A stretch of 64,000 bases of DNA from Streptococcus suis (GCA_022354845.1 CP031970.1:1364001-1428000); one strand, 5' to 3'. Counted from the stretch's first letter, positions 37,120 to 47,440 are shown. Translations and numbers: made by a program. The notes: a model not told the origin generated them from the sequence alone.

Positions 37120-38406
37120 TCATACCACCCCCTTTGCTGATTGAAGTACTCCATTATCTGAAAATAGAGGAACTTGCCATGAACCTGTAATTCCTGGTTT
37201 GAAGCTGAGGCGTCGTTTTTGACTTGGGGTATATTTTTCAAATTCATCCACTGTAGGTGGACGAGTACCTACCAAGCTCATATCACCAACTAGTACATTA
37301 TAAAACTGTGGCAATTCATCTAGACTTGTTTTTCGGATAAATTGACCAATTGGAGTAATCCGTGGGTCATTATCCATTTTAAACATACCACCCTGCATCT
37401 GGTTTTGAGACATCAGTTCTTTTTTCCGTTCTTCTGCATCTATATACATAGAACGGAATTTATAAAAATTAAAGATACGACCGTTTTTCCCTACTCGTTT
37501 CTGAACAAAAATGGCCGGTCCTCCATCTTTCCGAATGATGGGGGCTAAGACAATCCCGACCAGACCACAAATTAGAAGACCAATCAAAGCCCCAAAGATA
37601 TCCAACATGCGCTTAAGAAAGATATGGCTAGGTTTGTAGTAATTGGAGTTAAAAGTCACGATGCTATGGTCTCCAACTTGTTTGATTTTTTTATTTTTTA
37701 AAGCCCTGAAATCAAATGAGTTAATATCTACACTCACATCAATACCCATGACTTCAAAATCGGAAACAAGATGTTTGAAATCATAATGTTCACTCGGTAA
37801 GTTGATAAACACATGGTCGACAACTTCATGAGTCGCAAACTCTATTGCATCATCAAAAGGAACTACTGGAACTCCCTCTGGAAACGCCACATCACCGTCT
37901 CCAATGACTACAATACCCGCCAAATATTTTGTAGGAAGTTGATCTGACTCAAAGAAACCCTCCATTAATCGCAATCTTTCAGTAGTGGTAATGACCAATG
38001 TATTCTTCTGTTGTTCAGCAGTCATAAGGAAGAGATATTTGTATCTACGCACAGTGCAGTTGATAATGTAAACGATGATAAAGGTAAGAATGGTAAATAA
38101 AGCCAACCCACGTCTCGTAATGATAAAACTATCTCCCAACAAAAAAGAAAAAGAAATGAGGAGTATGTCGAAAATCAAAACGTACCTAGCGACCCGTTCA
38201 AACTCTATTAAGTAGCCCCTACTCTCAAATTCTGATGACATTCGAGAGAAATAAAAAGCTACAAAATGCAGGGCAATAATCAATAGTGTCCCTATCTGAT
38301 TCATCTTTGAGGTGGGCAAGTGGGTGGTAATGGAGACAGCCACTACTACCCCTATCATTTCTAAAAGCGCCAGTCTAAACTGTCGGTATTCATTAATATT
38401 TACCAT
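37120..38406 (-). pseudogene. cpsE: CpsE/WchA initiating sugar transferase with truncated C-terminus
   Basis: 428 residues against about 459 usual. The N-terminal four-helix membrane part and the transferase core (RKDGGPAIFVQKRVGKNGR, FYKFRSMYIDAEERKKELM, ITPIGQFIRKTSLDELPQF, MSLVGTRPPTVDEFEKY) are normal. After PGITGSWQV the family sequence SGRS... is replaced by an unrelated tail of about 20 residues (PLFSDNGVLQSAKGVV). The missing ~50 residues contain conserved catalytic-domain positions, so loss of function is inferred. This is the point where the conserved block meets serotype-specific DNA. Confidence 0.82.
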
Positions 38407-38510
38407 TTCATCTCCTACATCAATGGGTATCTTTCTATACCATTGACTACTTTTTCATCTCCACTAAAATATCGAAAGGCAAGATTTCGCGTTTATTTCA
38501 ATTTTATATC

Positions 38511-39233
38511 CTAATTTTTGAGTAGCATCAAAGGATTTTTCTTAAACAATGCCCGTGCACGATCTCTTCCATATTCTTTTTCAATGTGTATGAAGGCCTC
38601 CTGCATATAAGGCTTTCGTTTGGAGAGATTGTGCATATCGCTTGCCACACAGGTTACCAGATCATTATCTAAAAAGTATTGCACGCGTTTTTTAAAGGGT
38701 TTGGCAACATCTCCAAACAAGTTTGGTTTTAAGACATGATTGCTATTCACCTGAGTAAAGCACCCTTTATCGATGAGTTCGGCCACCCTTTCTCCCTTGA
38801 ATGCCAAGGCGTCGTAACGCTCGATATGGGCAATTACAGGAGTTAATCCTAACAATATGATTTCATTGACTGCCTCTTGGATCTCTTTCCAAGCGGTATT
38901 CATACTAAATTCTACCAATACCTGTTTCGTACCATTCAGGGTTGGTAGTTTCTTGGCATCCAATTTGCCAATAATATCCTTTGTGTAGTAGAGTTCACCA
39001 CCATAACAAAGAGTCAATTCTGGAAAACGTTCGGCTACTACTTTTTTTAGCTCTAGATAATTGGCCATGATGATTTTCTCGGGCGTTTCAAACATCCCTT
39101 TTCGTCGATGAGAGGTCGCAACAATCATGCGAACACCCTGACGACGTGCCTCATCAATTAATGCAAGGCTCTCCTCAAGTGTTTTCGGCCCATCATCCAC
39201 ATCAAATATGACATGGGAATGAATGTCTATCAT
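38511..39233 (-). CDS. wzh: Capsule protein-tyrosine phosphatase Wzh (CpsD in S. suis naming)
   Basis: 240 residues of the PHP type: the metal motif MIDIHSHVIFDVDDGPKTLEE at the N-terminus, ATSHRRKG, VIAHIERYDAL and SDMHNLSKR provide the Mn-binding histidines and aspartates. It dephosphorylates the BY-kinase Wze and so tunes chain length and attachment. It follows wze by 39 bases. Confidence 0.95.
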   Translation of the reverse strand: MIDIHSHVIFDVDDGPKTLEESLALIDEARRQGVRMIVATSHRRKGMFETPEKIIMANYLELKKVVAERFPELTLCYGGELYYTKDIIGKLDAKKLPTLNGTKQVLVEFSMNTAWKEIQEAVNEIILLGLTPVIAHIERYDALAFKGERVAELIDKGCFTQVNSNHVLKPNLFGDVAKPFKKRVQYFLDNDLVTCVASDMHNLSKRKPYMQEAFIHIEKEYGRDRARALFKKNPLMLLKN

Positions 39234-39272
39234 TTCGTTGCTCCTACATTTTGGAATTGATTATGATGACTA

Positions 39273-39959
39273 CTAGGCTTTTTTACCATAGTTACCGTAA
39301 TTACCATAGGCTCCATATTTTTCAGTAGCCACATCATATTTATTCAAGATAACACCTAAGAATGGCGCACCAGTTTGCTCTAGTTGTTCTGCTACTTTCT
39401 TAACCCCTGACCGTTTGACACGACCAGCCTCTGCGACAACGGCCATACCATCACACTTCTGTGCAATGATGGCTGCATCAATGACCAATCCCAAAGGTGG
39501 GCAGTCGACAATGACATAATCATAGTAGCGACGGAGCGTTGTGATTAGATTATCGAAATTTTTGCTTTGCAACAAGGCTGTAGGGTTCGGTGAAGCCTTA
39601 CCAGATTCGATGACTGTTAAGTTCGGAACATCTGTATCACATAATCCCTGTGACAGGTCAGTTGTTCCCGCCAGATAGTCTGTCAGACCCGTAATTTTTG
39701 TCGCAGGCTTGAAGAAACCAGACATGACTGAATTACGAATATCAGCGTCCAACAAAATGGTTTTATAACCTGAGCGTGCATAGGCAATCGCTAGGCTGGC
39801 TGCAGTCGTACTCTTTCCTTCATTTGACTCGACTGAAGTTATCCCGATGACCTTTAATTCTGAACCACTCAACTGGATATTGGTTCGGATGGCGTTAAAG
39901 TATTCCTCGGTCTTTTTGACTAATCCACGTTTATTACTTGCTAATTCTAAAGTAGCCAT
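39273..39959 (-). CDS. wze: Capsule tyrosine kinase Wze (BY-kinase)
   Basis: 228 residues. Walker A is VESNEGKSTTAASL near residue 45, Walker A' ILLDADIRNSV, Walker B VIVDCPPLG. The C-terminal tail YGAYGNYGNYGKKA supplies four tyrosines for autophosphorylation. With Wzd it forms the two-part kinase that couples capsule polymerisation to the cell cycle. Confidence 0.96.
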   Translation of the reverse strand: MATLELASNKRGLVKKTEEYFNAIRTNIQLSGSELKVIGITSVESNEGKSTTAASLAIAYARSGYKTILLDADIRNSVMSGFFKPATKITGLTDYLAGTTDLSQGLCDTDVPNLTVIESGKASPNPTALLQSKNFDNLITTLRRYYDYVIVDCPPLGLVIDAAIIAQKCDGMAVVAEAGRVKRSGVKKVAEQLEQTGAPFLGVILNKYDVATEKYGAYGNYGNYGKKA

Positions 39960-39968
39960 GTTTCTCTC

Positions 39969-40661
39969 CTATTTCAATTTCTCTGCCTGTGGAACCACAC
40001 CTAGTAAGGTCATCCCTAAGCCTTCTTCGATATCTTGTGGTCGTTTCACACGATCATCCAGCACTTCGAGGACAAGCACCAAGGCAGTTGCAAGGAAGGC
40101 ACCTACAATAAAGCCTAAGACAAGGTTACGTTTCGTTTGCGGTGTCGATGGGTTTTCTGCTGGCAGTGCTGCTTCCAAAGTAGTCACATCACTTACCTTG
40201 GTCACCTCAATAATCTTTTTAGCTGCCTCATCACGAAGCGTATTAGCGATGGTTGCCGCTTGATTAGGATCACTATCACGGACGGTGATGGATAAGATAC
40301 GGGTATCGACTGGGATGTTAACAGTAATTTTTTCTTTAATATCGTCAGTAATTCCTAAAGTAGTGGTCACATTTTTCAAAACATCTTGAGATAGGATGAT
40401 TTCCTTATAGTCTTGTACCAAGAAACTACCTGCTTGTAAGTCTTGGTTAGTGATACCAGCTCCGTTATCACCACTTTGATTGACTACATAGAGACGTGTG
40501 GTTGAATCATACTGAGGAGTCGCTAAAAACGCACTGTAGGCAAATGCTAAGCCAGTTGTCAATATAGCTGTTAAGAGAATCAGGAATTTCTTTCTCCAAA
40601 TCGTTCTCAATAGTGATAAGACATCAATTTCAATTGTATTTTCTTCTTGGTTATTCATCAT
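39969..40661 (-). CDS. wzd: Capsule chain-length regulator and kinase activator Wzd
   Basis: 230 residues of the Wzz/CpsC type: membrane helices at about residues 20-42 and 175-200 flank an extracytoplasmic domain, with the proline-rich ENPSTPQTKRNLVLGF before the second. The cytoplasmic tail (DRVKRPQDIEEGLGMTLLGVVPQ) contacts and activates Wze. It is ten bases upstream of wze. Confidence 0.95.
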   Translation of the reverse strand: MMNNQEENTIEIDVLSLLRTIWRKKFLILLTAILTTGLAFAYSAFLATPQYDSTTRLYVVNQSGDNGAGITNQDLQAGSFLVQDYKEIILSQDVLKNVTTTLGITDDIKEKITVNIPVDTRILSITVRDSDPNQAATIANTLRDEAAKKIIEVTKVSDVTTLEAALPAENPSTPQTKRNLVLGFIVGAFLATALVLVLEVLDDRVKRPQDIEEGLGMTLLGVVPQAEKLK

Positions 40662-40690
40662 TGCTCCAAAATTATTCCATTTCTATCGTT

Positions 40691-42166
40691 TTATTGACCT
40701 GCTAAGGTCGCATTGATTGCTGCTTTTGCTTGTTCCAGGCTATCTGGATTGAGCTCCATCATGTAGAGGGCATATCCAGGCATGGCATAGGATGGAAGAA
40801 CTCCAGTACTTCCTGTTCCACTTACAGCTTGTGAAATTACAGTAAAGTTTCCAACAGTTTCCAACTGTTGGTTGACCAACTCCATCATGGTTTCCAACTG
40901 CATATCAGTCTGGATAGAGTCAGAAAGCGACTGCATAATATCCTGATAATGAAGCAGGTTTTCAGGCTGGGTTAGCTTGTTAATCAAAGCTGCAATCACC
41001 TTTTCTTGGTTCTTACCCCGGTCATTATCCCCATTGGCAAGTGAGTACCGTTCTCGAACAAAGCCCAAAGCTTGATCAGAGTCTAAATGTACCTGTCCTA
41101 GTGGGAAATAATAATTTCCATATAAACTTGTAAATTCTTGTGTATTTTCTACATCAACCCCACCCACAACGTCGATAAGCTTCAAGAAGGAAGTAAAGTT
41201 GAGTCGGGCATAGTAATGGATGTCAATACCATAAAGTTGTTCCAAGGTTTGGACGGAAGTATCGACACCATAGATTCCAGCGTGCGTAAGCTTATCTTTT
41301 TGGTTTTGACCAGCTCCAGGAATGGTAACATAGGCATCCCGAGGTGTTGTTGTCAGCAATATCTTTTTGGTATCCCGATTGATGGTCATAATGATATTGA
41401 CGTCAGATCGAGATACGGATGAAATTGATCCAAAAGTATCAATACCGCTGATGTAGATATTGATGGCATTACCCGTTTCTTGATTTGTACTTGAAGATTC
41501 GTTTTTAATTTCATTGGTCACAGAGTACAAGACCTTGATTTTCGAATCAACCTCTGGATCTTCTGCACGAAGCATTTCTAAGAAGACACTGTTCAAGACC
41601 ATTGCATCTCCTTGGCCAGCCATCATGGCTTGATAAGCATCCATATAAGAGGCTGTTGGAGTTGGTGTCAATGTAACGTTTTTTTCTGACTGTAAGCTAT
41701 CTAAAAGCTTGGTAATATTGTCTCCGTCATTGTCAACGGGAGCAAGCAAGCTCGTTACTTGGCTCACATCGCTAATCGTGCTGTCTGCTGGTACAATGAT
41801 TTCCATATCATAGCTAGAGTAACTAGCATTTTTATTGACTGTAGAGCCCAATTGTACCAAGCTTTGCACTCCCCAGATACCAAATCCAGAAAGGGCGATA
41901 CCAATAATGAGGAGGACGGTTGTCCATTTTTTTGCCTTTTTCTTAAGAAGCAGGAAAACCCCAACCACTCCTAGGACAGCCATTGCCCCTACTAAAAAGT
42001 GATTGAGGTTACGAAAGTTAAAAATCTGGTACCGATAAATACTGTAGGCTAAAAAAACAGCGGAAACGCTGTACACTACAAAAAGACCCCAATTCAACAG
42101 GGTCAAAACTGGGTTCTTCTTACTACGTTTAGTTCTTCTTGAATCCATAAATACTCCTAAATTCAC
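40691..42166 (-). CDS. wzg: LytR-CpsA-Psr family capsule attachment protein Wzg
   Basis: 491 residues: about three membrane helices (residues ~20-110), an accessory domain, and the LCP domain (INIYISGIDTFGS, MTINRDTKKILLTTTPRDAYVTIP, HAGIYGVDTSVQTLEQLYGID, GLGFVRERYSLANGDNDRGKNQ-like at RERYSLANGDNDRGKNQEKV). LCP enzymes attach capsule to peptidoglycan using lipid-linked polymer. It is the first gene of the locus; AGGAG precedes the ATG. Confidence 0.95.
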   Translation of the reverse strand: MNLGVFMDSRRTKRSKKNPVLTLLNWGLFVVYSVSAVFLAYSIYRYQIFNFRNLNHFLVGAMAVLGVVGVFLLLKKKAKKWTTVLLIIGIALSGFGIWGVQSLVQLGSTVNKNASYSSYDMEIIVPADSTISDVSQVTSLLAPVDNDGDNITKLLDSLQSEKNVTLTPTPTASYMDAYQAMMAGQGDAMVLNSVFLEMLRAEDPEVDSKIKVLYSVTNEIKNESSSTNQETGNAINIYISGIDTFGSISSVSRSDVNIIMTINRDTKKILLTTTPRDAYVTIPGAGQNQKDKLTHAGIYGVDTSVQTLEQLYGIDIHYYARLNFTSFLKLIDVVGGVDVENTQEFTSLYGNYYFPLGQVHLDSDQALGFVRERYSLANGDNDRGKNQEKVIAALINKLTQPENLLHYQDIMQSLSDSIQTDMQLETMMELVNQQLETVGNFTVISQAVSGTGSTGVLPSYAMPGYALYMMELNPDSLEQAKAAINATLAGQ

Positions 42167-42211
42167 CAGCTCAATTTATTTTAATACGATAATAAAAAGT
42201 CTATTAGAATA

Positions 42212-42240
42212 ATGGTACACTAATTTGGCCTATTATTCAA
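42212..42240 (-). promoter_or_regulatory. Candidate promoter of capsule operon
   Basis: On the minus strand TTGAAT, 17 bases, TACCAT, with GTG just before the -10. The transcription start would give a leader of about 40 bases before wzg. The match to consensus is moderate. Confidence 0.5.
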
Positions 42241-42263
42241 GTAAAATAAAGTTTTTTTGGTAA

Positions 42264-42277
42264 TGAAAGCGTCAACA
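42264..42277. promoter_or_regulatory. Candidate CcpA (cre) site upstream of capsule promoter
   Basis: TGAAAGCGTCAACA matches the cre consensus TGWAANCGNTNWCA at 13 of 14 positions (C for T at position 10). It lies about 24 bases upstream of the -35 box. Catabolite control of capsule genes is known in S. suis, but binding here is untested. Confidence 0.45.
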
Positions 42278-42358
42278 TTTTTGTTTTCCCGAACGAGAAC
42301 AACTAGCCTCTTAAAACGTTTGCGTATTTCTGTTAAAAATGACAGGAAATCGACATAT

Positions 42359-42404
42359 AAAAAAACAAGCACCCACCATTTGAGACAAATGGAAAGGTAC
42401 TTGT
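42359..42404 (-). terminator. Terminator of ABC permease gene
   Basis: On the minus strand a nested stem (CAAGTACC with GGTGCTTG, CCATTTG with CAAATGG) followed by TTTTTTTAT. It separates the ABC exporter unit from the capsule operon. Confidence 0.85.
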
Positions 42405-42414
42405 CTGTTTAACA

Positions 42415-45400
42415 TTAATCAATGGATTTCAGTGCTTCTAGCATATCAACCTTTCTCAACTGGTGGTTGACATACCAACCAAGGAAAGCTAGAATGCCCA
42501 CAATCGCTAAGATAGGTATGAGATAGACCTCTACTCCTACTTCTGGATTGAAGCGGATACTATCAGAGCCAATCATATAGAGCAAGAGGCGGTGGAGATA
42601 GAAGCCACCAATTAGACCAGCCACAATCCCGATAGTAGACAAAGCTATGGTTTCACGATAAATGTAGAGGGTTACTTCTTTATTATGAAATCCAAGTACG
42701 CGAATGGTGGATAATTCTCGGATACGTTCTGACATATTGATAATGGTCAAATTGTAGAGAATCACCAGTCCGAGTAAGATGGACAGTACCACCAAAATGG
42801 TCATGACGCTCTGAAGAGAGGCTGCCATTGTCGTTAGCATGGCCATGAGAGATGTATTCTGTACTAGACTTTTGACAGCAGTCATATCCAATAATTGGCT
42901 GGATACTTCTTGTACATGTTGGGCATTATCTTTTTTGAGTTCGACTAGGTAGGCGTTTGCTAATTTTCTGCTACCCGTCACCTCCTGATAGTATTCATCC
43001 CTCATAAAAATAAAGTGTCCAGCATACATGTCAGCAATACCATCTATTCGAACTTCAACTTCTTTGTCATTGAGGGTCAACTTAAGCTTATCACCAAGGG
43101 CGACATCATATAATTGTGCGAGTTTTTCAGTCAGAATCACGCCTCGTCCTGTTAGAGTGAGTTCTCTTCCTTTACTGGTTTCAAGCTCTATCAAATGTCC
43201 CATATCTGGTCTATCCGTGATATAGAGGCTGATGGATGCTGTTTTTTCTTGGTCATTTGAGGTGATTTTTTCTGTTATTTGTTCAAATGCCACAGGTAAG
43301 GATTGACGAACTTGGTCAGACTGTAGAAAATCAGACAGTCCATCTAGTTCTTCCTCAGAAGCTTTGCTATTTTCCACCACCAACATATCATAATGGATCA
43401 GGTCGCCAAACTGTCGGTCGACGACACCAGAGATAGAGGAACGGATGCCCAAGCCGCCAAATAGGAGTGCAACTGTCCCCGCCACGCCAAAGATGGTCAT
43501 CAGCATCCGCAGTTTGTAGCGGAAGATGTTGCGAGCTGTCACCTTATGGGTGAAACTGAGGCGAGACCAGACAAAGCGCCAGCGCTCCAGAAGGATTTTT
43601 GAGCCTGATACTGGTGGTTTGGGTAAGAGGAGACTGGCCGGCTTTTCAAAGAGTTCGCGTTGCGCGACCAGATAGGCAGGCAGCACCGCGGATAAGAGCG
43701 TTAAGCCGATGGCTAGACTGGTCCACAGTGGGTAGAAATATAGGGTGGATGCGCCGATAACCGTTGTCTCAGTAATAATAGAAGAGATGAGTGGAGATAG
43801 AACTGTGTTTCCCAAGATGATACCAACGATTGCCCCTGCAAGCCCAGCGCCTAGTCCGTACAAGACAAACTTAGCCATGATTTGTTTATTGGTGTAGCCT
43901 AAGGCTTTAAACAATCCAGACTGGGTGCGTTCTTCATCTACAAATCGTGCCATTGTGGTAAAGGTCACTAAGGCAGCAACCAAATATAAGACGACAGGGA
44001 AGACATTTCCAACTGCTGCGATGGATTTGGTGGCATTTTGATAGGTTACATAGCCATCACTGCCCGGCAAGGTCGAGCGTGTGTAGACTTGATAACTGGA
44101 TTTTTCAATCTTACTCAACTCTGTCTTAGCGTCTTCAATTTCGCTCTGAGCTGCTGTAATTTCTTTTTCAGCTTGTGCTTTTTGAGTGGAGAATTCTTGA
44201 CTTGCCTTGCTTAGTGCTTCGTCCGCCTGATTGAGTCTGAGTTCCTCTTGGTTGAGGGTCAGGCTTGAGGATTGCAATTGTTGGACACCCCATTCATAAT
44301 TAGCAACACCTCTTTGATAGGCAGCGTAGCCATTTTCGTATTCCGTCAACCCAGCATTATAGTGTGCAAGGCCTGATTGGTATTCCACATTCCACGCTTC
44401 ATATTGCTTTTGTCCTGCTTGATATTCGGCTTTTTTCGATTGTAAGAAGTCAAAGCTAGCTTGATAGCCTGCATGAGCTTGCTCAAATTCGGTTTCCAAT
44501 TGATCCAGACGTGCCTTTTCAGCATCTAGGGCTTCTTGGCGCGCCAGCAATTCAGGATAGTCGGATAAACTCTCACCTTCCTGCACTTGGCTTTCCACTT
44601 GGGTATTCAGGTCGTTTTGCTCTTGAAACCATGCATTTCTACCTGAGGAAATGGTGGCACCTAGATCACTTAATTGGGCATTTTGTTTGTCTAATTCTTG
44701 TTGGGCTGTTTCCAATTGCTGAGCAGATTGTGAGAGCTCTGCTGCGCTTGCATCCAAAAAGGATTTGGTTTGATCTAATTTTTTCTTGGATTCATCCAAT
44801 TGCTGTTTGCTGGCCTCCAAGCGAGATTTTGTGTCAAGTAAAGTTGCATATGCTAATCTCAGCTCGGATTCAGACTGTATGATTTTAGCCCTTCCACGCG
44901 CAAATTTTTCCCGACCTGTTGCCAGCTGGGAATTGCCTTCTTGGATATCGTTCTCGGCATCTGCTAATTCCTGTTGGGCTTTGGCAATTTCTTGCTCTCC
45001 CTTTGAAATCCCCTCTTGTCCATCTGCTTGAATGCTTGCAATTCGCTGTTCATCATTATCAGCGACAAGCGATTCCAGTTGCTTTTTATGGTCCTCCAGC
45101 TTTTCCGTATAGGCTTGACTGGCATAGGAAAGCTTTGCCAAATCATCATAGGAAATCCGTGCAATCATATAGACATCTGATTGGAAGACAGATGGCAATA
45201 CCACCCCATAGCCTGTCAGCTGTCCTGTACCACTACTAGCCATTCCCATGGTGACATTGTCCCAAATCTCAGATGAAGCTACAAAACCTACAACTGTGAA
45301 CGCTGTTTCTTTTAGCACAGTAGTATTTTTATCAGGTTCTTTGATACTAAAAGTATCTCCAATCTGATAGCTTGCTTGAAGTGAGGGAGATAAGGCAATC

Positions 45401-45780
45401 TGATTTTCAGCGGTTGGAAAATTTCCCTCCACTAAGGTGTACTGGGATAACTCTTCTGGTTTTGAAAACACTCGAACAGCCTGATGGTCTTCTTCCAGGA
45501 CGACATCCTTGAAATACCCTGGCTCAACTGTTGCATTGTCAATCGTTTGGAGCTCTTTCACATCGTCTTGGGTGATGCCAAGTTCGGACATTACAGCCAA
45601 ATCCATGGTTCGATTGGCTTCTATATAGGCCTGTGCAGTCCGCTCCATGTTTGGAGCAGTTACCTTCAATCCTGTCAGTGCCAGCGAACCCAACATCATC
45701 AAGCTAAAAATAGATAAAAATCGCCCTTTGGAGGACAACATGGATTGTCGAATGTCCTTCCAATAGATGGTCTTTTTCAT
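42415..45780 (-). CDS. ABC transporter permease, FtsX/MacB type with long coiled coil
   Basis: 1121 residues. An N-terminal helix (residues ~15-38) and MacB-like periplasmic domain are followed by a long glutamine/glutamate-rich coiled coil (about residues 240-580), then an FtsX block with three helices (~610-740), a second extracytoplasmic domain and a final FtsX block (~990-1110). The layout matches streptococcal efflux or signalling permeases paired with a LolD-like ATPase. Substrate unknown. It is nine bases after the ATPase gene. Confidence 0.88.
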   Translation of the reverse strand: MKKTIYWKDIRQSMLSSKGRFLSIFSLMMLGSLALTGLKVTAPNMERTAQAYIEANRTMDLAVMSELGITQDDVKELQTIDNATVEPGYFKDVVLEEDHQAVRVFSKPEELSQYTLVEGNFPTAENQIALSPSLQASYQIGDTFSIKEPDKNTTVLKETAFTVVGFVASSEIWDNVTMGMASSGTGQLTGYGVVLPSVFQSDVYMIARISYDDLAKLSYASQAYTEKLEDHKKQLESLVADNDEQRIASIQADGQEGISKGEQEIAKAQQELADAENDIQEGNSQLATGREKFARGRAKIIQSESELRLAYATLLDTKSRLEASKQQLDESKKKLDQTKSFLDASAAELSQSAQQLETAQQELDKQNAQLSDLGATISSGRNAWFQEQNDLNTQVESQVQEGESLSDYPELLARQEALDAEKARLDQLETEFEQAHAGYQASFDFLQSKKAEYQAGQKQYEAWNVEYQSGLAHYNAGLTEYENGYAAYQRGVANYEWGVQQLQSSSLTLNQEELRLNQADEALSKASQEFSTQKAQAEKEITAAQSEIEDAKTELSKIEKSSYQVYTRSTLPGSDGYVTYQNATKSIAAVGNVFPVVLYLVAALVTFTTMARFVDEERTQSGLFKALGYTNKQIMAKFVLYGLGAGLAGAIVGIILGNTVLSPLISSIITETTVIGASTLYFYPLWTSLAIGLTLLSAVLPAYLVAQRELFEKPASLLLPKPPVSGSKILLERWRFVWSRLSFTHKVTARNIFRYKLRMLMTIFGVAGTVALLFGGLGIRSSISGVVDRQFGDLIHYDMLVVENSKASEEELDGLSDFLQSDQVRQSLPVAFEQITEKITSNDQEKTASISLYITDRPDMGHLIELETSKGRELTLTGRGVILTEKLAQLYDVALGDKLKLTLNDKEVEVRIDGIADMYAGHFIFMRDEYYQEVTGSRKLANAYLVELKKDNAQHVQEVSSQLLDMTAVKSLVQNTSLMAMLTTMAASLQSVMTILVVLSILLGLVILYNLTIINMSERIRELSTIRVLGFHNKEVTLYIYRETIALSTIGIVAGLIGGFYLHRLLLYMIGSDSIRFNPEVGVEVYLIPILAIVGILAFLGWYVNHQLRKVDMLEALKSID

Positions 45781-45788
45781 AGTCTCTC

Positions 45789-46490
45789 CTAATACTCTAG
45801 ACTGCTAATGTCCTGTGGTCTCGGGTTTATTTCAATTGAATGAATTCGTGCATCCCGCATACGAATCACTCGATCTGCAATTGGAGCGAGTGCCGCATTG
45901 TGCGTCACAATGATAACTGTCGCGCCTTCTTTTCGAGACATATCTTGTAGGATTTGCAAGACCTGTTTTCCTGTCTGATAATCCAATGCTCCTGTTGGCT
46001 CATCACAGAGCAGTAATTTGGGATTCTTTGCCACGGCACGCGCAATGGCCACACGTTGCTGCTCCCCTCCTGACAATTGAGCAGGGAAATTGTTCTTCCG
46101 ATCTCCTAAGCCAACTCTTTCCAAGACTTCTTCAGCATCAAGAGCATCTTTCACAATCTCCGCAGCCAATTCTACATTTTCCTTGGCAGTTAAATTAGCT
46201 ACTAGGTTATAAAATTGGAAAACAAAGCCCACATCATCTCTCCGATAATTGGTCAATTCATGGCTTGATAATTTGGCAATGTCTACACCATCAATGAAGA
46301 CCTCCCCCTCGTCTGCTTGATCCATTCCACCTAAGATATTGAGCAAGGTAGATTTACCAGCTCCTGACGAACCTAAAATAATTACTAATTCTCCCTTTTC
46401 TATATCAAAGGTCACATCTTTATTTGCCATAATCAGCGCTTCACCCATAGGGTAAAATTTGCCTTCATTTTTCACTTGGATATAGGTCAT
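45789..46490 (-). CDS. ABC transporter ATP-binding protein (LolD/MacB-like)
   Basis: 233 residues: Walker [16 protein letters not shown]-loop [17 protein letters not shown], signature [16 protein letters not shown] and Walker [13 protein letters not shown]. It energises the permease encoded just downstream. The start is taken at [10 protein letters not shown], with GAGGTG five bases upstream; an earlier in-frame ATG falls inside the promoter (TGCTATAAT at about 46519). Confidence 0.93.
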   Translation of the reverse strand: MTYIQVKNEGKFYPMGEALIMANKDVTFDIEKGELVIILGSSGAGKSTLLNILGGMDQADEGEVFIDGVDIAKLSSHELTNYRRDDVGFVFQFYNLVANLTAKENVELAAEIVKDALDAEEVLERVGLGDRKNNFPAQLSGGEQQRVAIARAVAKNPKLLLCDEPTGALDYQTGKQVLQILQDMSRKEGATVIIVTHNAALAPIADRVIRMRDARIHSIEINPRPQDISSLEY

Positions 46491-46741
46491 ATGACACCTC
46501 TTTCTACCCATAATTATAGCATAAAAAAGACAACCTTTCGATTTACAAGGGTTGTGACTTTAGTAACGATTACAAGATAGAACAACCAACCCAGTCTCGT
46601 ATTTCCGTGAAGGAGTAATTTGGGTTTTTACTTGGTCGTAGTGAAATTGGTCATAGGCACGCCACGCTTGCTTGGTCGCTTCGCTATTTCATAAAATCGT
46701 CATCGTTATAACAAGTAGCTATCTTTTTAGAAAAAAATGAA

Positions 46742-46793
46742 GCCACTACTTAATCCTTTTCAGTGCAGAACTGTTTAAGTAGTGGCCTTTCCC
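46742..46793. terminator. Strong hairpin downstream of tpx
   Basis: AGCCACTACTTAA pairs with TTAAGTAGTGGC around a ~25-base loop, with CCTTT on one side and an A/T run (AGAAAAAAATGA) on the other. It can end the tpx transcript. The surrounding 46491-46945 gap otherwise holds repeat-like remnants and no convincing gene; a second small hairpin (ACAACCTTTCGATTTACAAGGGTTGT, 46532-46557) lies next to the ATPase promoter. Confidence 0.7.
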
Positions 46794-46945
46794 TATCCTG
46801 GCAAAACAAAAGCTACAAGGAAATGAGCCTGAGTGCCTTGAGCAAGCACATTCAGTGTAGCACATTGAGATTATTTTGTCATGTCAAACAGTTATACCTT
46901 TAGTTGGTACGGTCACAAAACAAGCGTTTTTCTTGGTTTGAGCGT

Positions 46946-47440
46946 TTACCCCAATTCCTTCACCACTTCGATGACGGATTCATAATCAGGGTGTGTATTA
47001 ACATTGTCCACGTACTCAACATACAGAATGGTATTGTCACTATCTAGGACAAATACAGCTCTTGCAAGCAAATGCCATTCTTCCATCAACACGCCATAGG
47101 ATTTTCCAAATGCATGGTCATAATAATCCGATAAGGTCACAGCATTTTCTAGGCCTGCTGCCCCACACCAGCGTTTTTGAGCAAATGGTAGATCCACTGA
47201 AACAGTGATCACAGCTGTATCTTCATTGAGTGCCAATTCTTGGTTGAACCGGCGAGTTTGTGTATCACAGACACCTGTATCCAACGATGGAACGACACTA
47301 ATCACCTTTATTTTCTGACCGAAGTCTGAAAGAAGTTTTGCCTGTAAATCATTATCCATCAACACAAAGTCAGGTGCTTTATCCCCTACTGTCAAACGGG
47401 GGCCAATCAAAGTTACAGTTTGTCCAATAAATGTTGTCAT
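46946..47440 (-). CDS. tpx: Thiol peroxidase
   Basis: Reduces peroxides with thioredoxin in the cytoplasm. The 164-residue peroxiredoxin has the family motif [19 protein letters not shown] with the peroxidatic cysteine near residue 58 and a resolving cysteine in [18 protein letters not shown] near residue 92. GGAATGGAG precedes the ATG. Monocistronic by context. Confidence 0.95.
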   Translation of the reverse strand: MTTFIGQTVTLIGPRLTVGDKAPDFVLMDNDLQAKLLSDFGQKIKVISVVPSLDTGVCDTQTRRFNQELALNEDTAVITVSVDLPFAQKRWCGAAGLENAVTLSDYYDHAFGKSYGVLMEEWHLLARAVFVLDSDNTILYVEYVDNVNTHPDYESVIEVVKELG

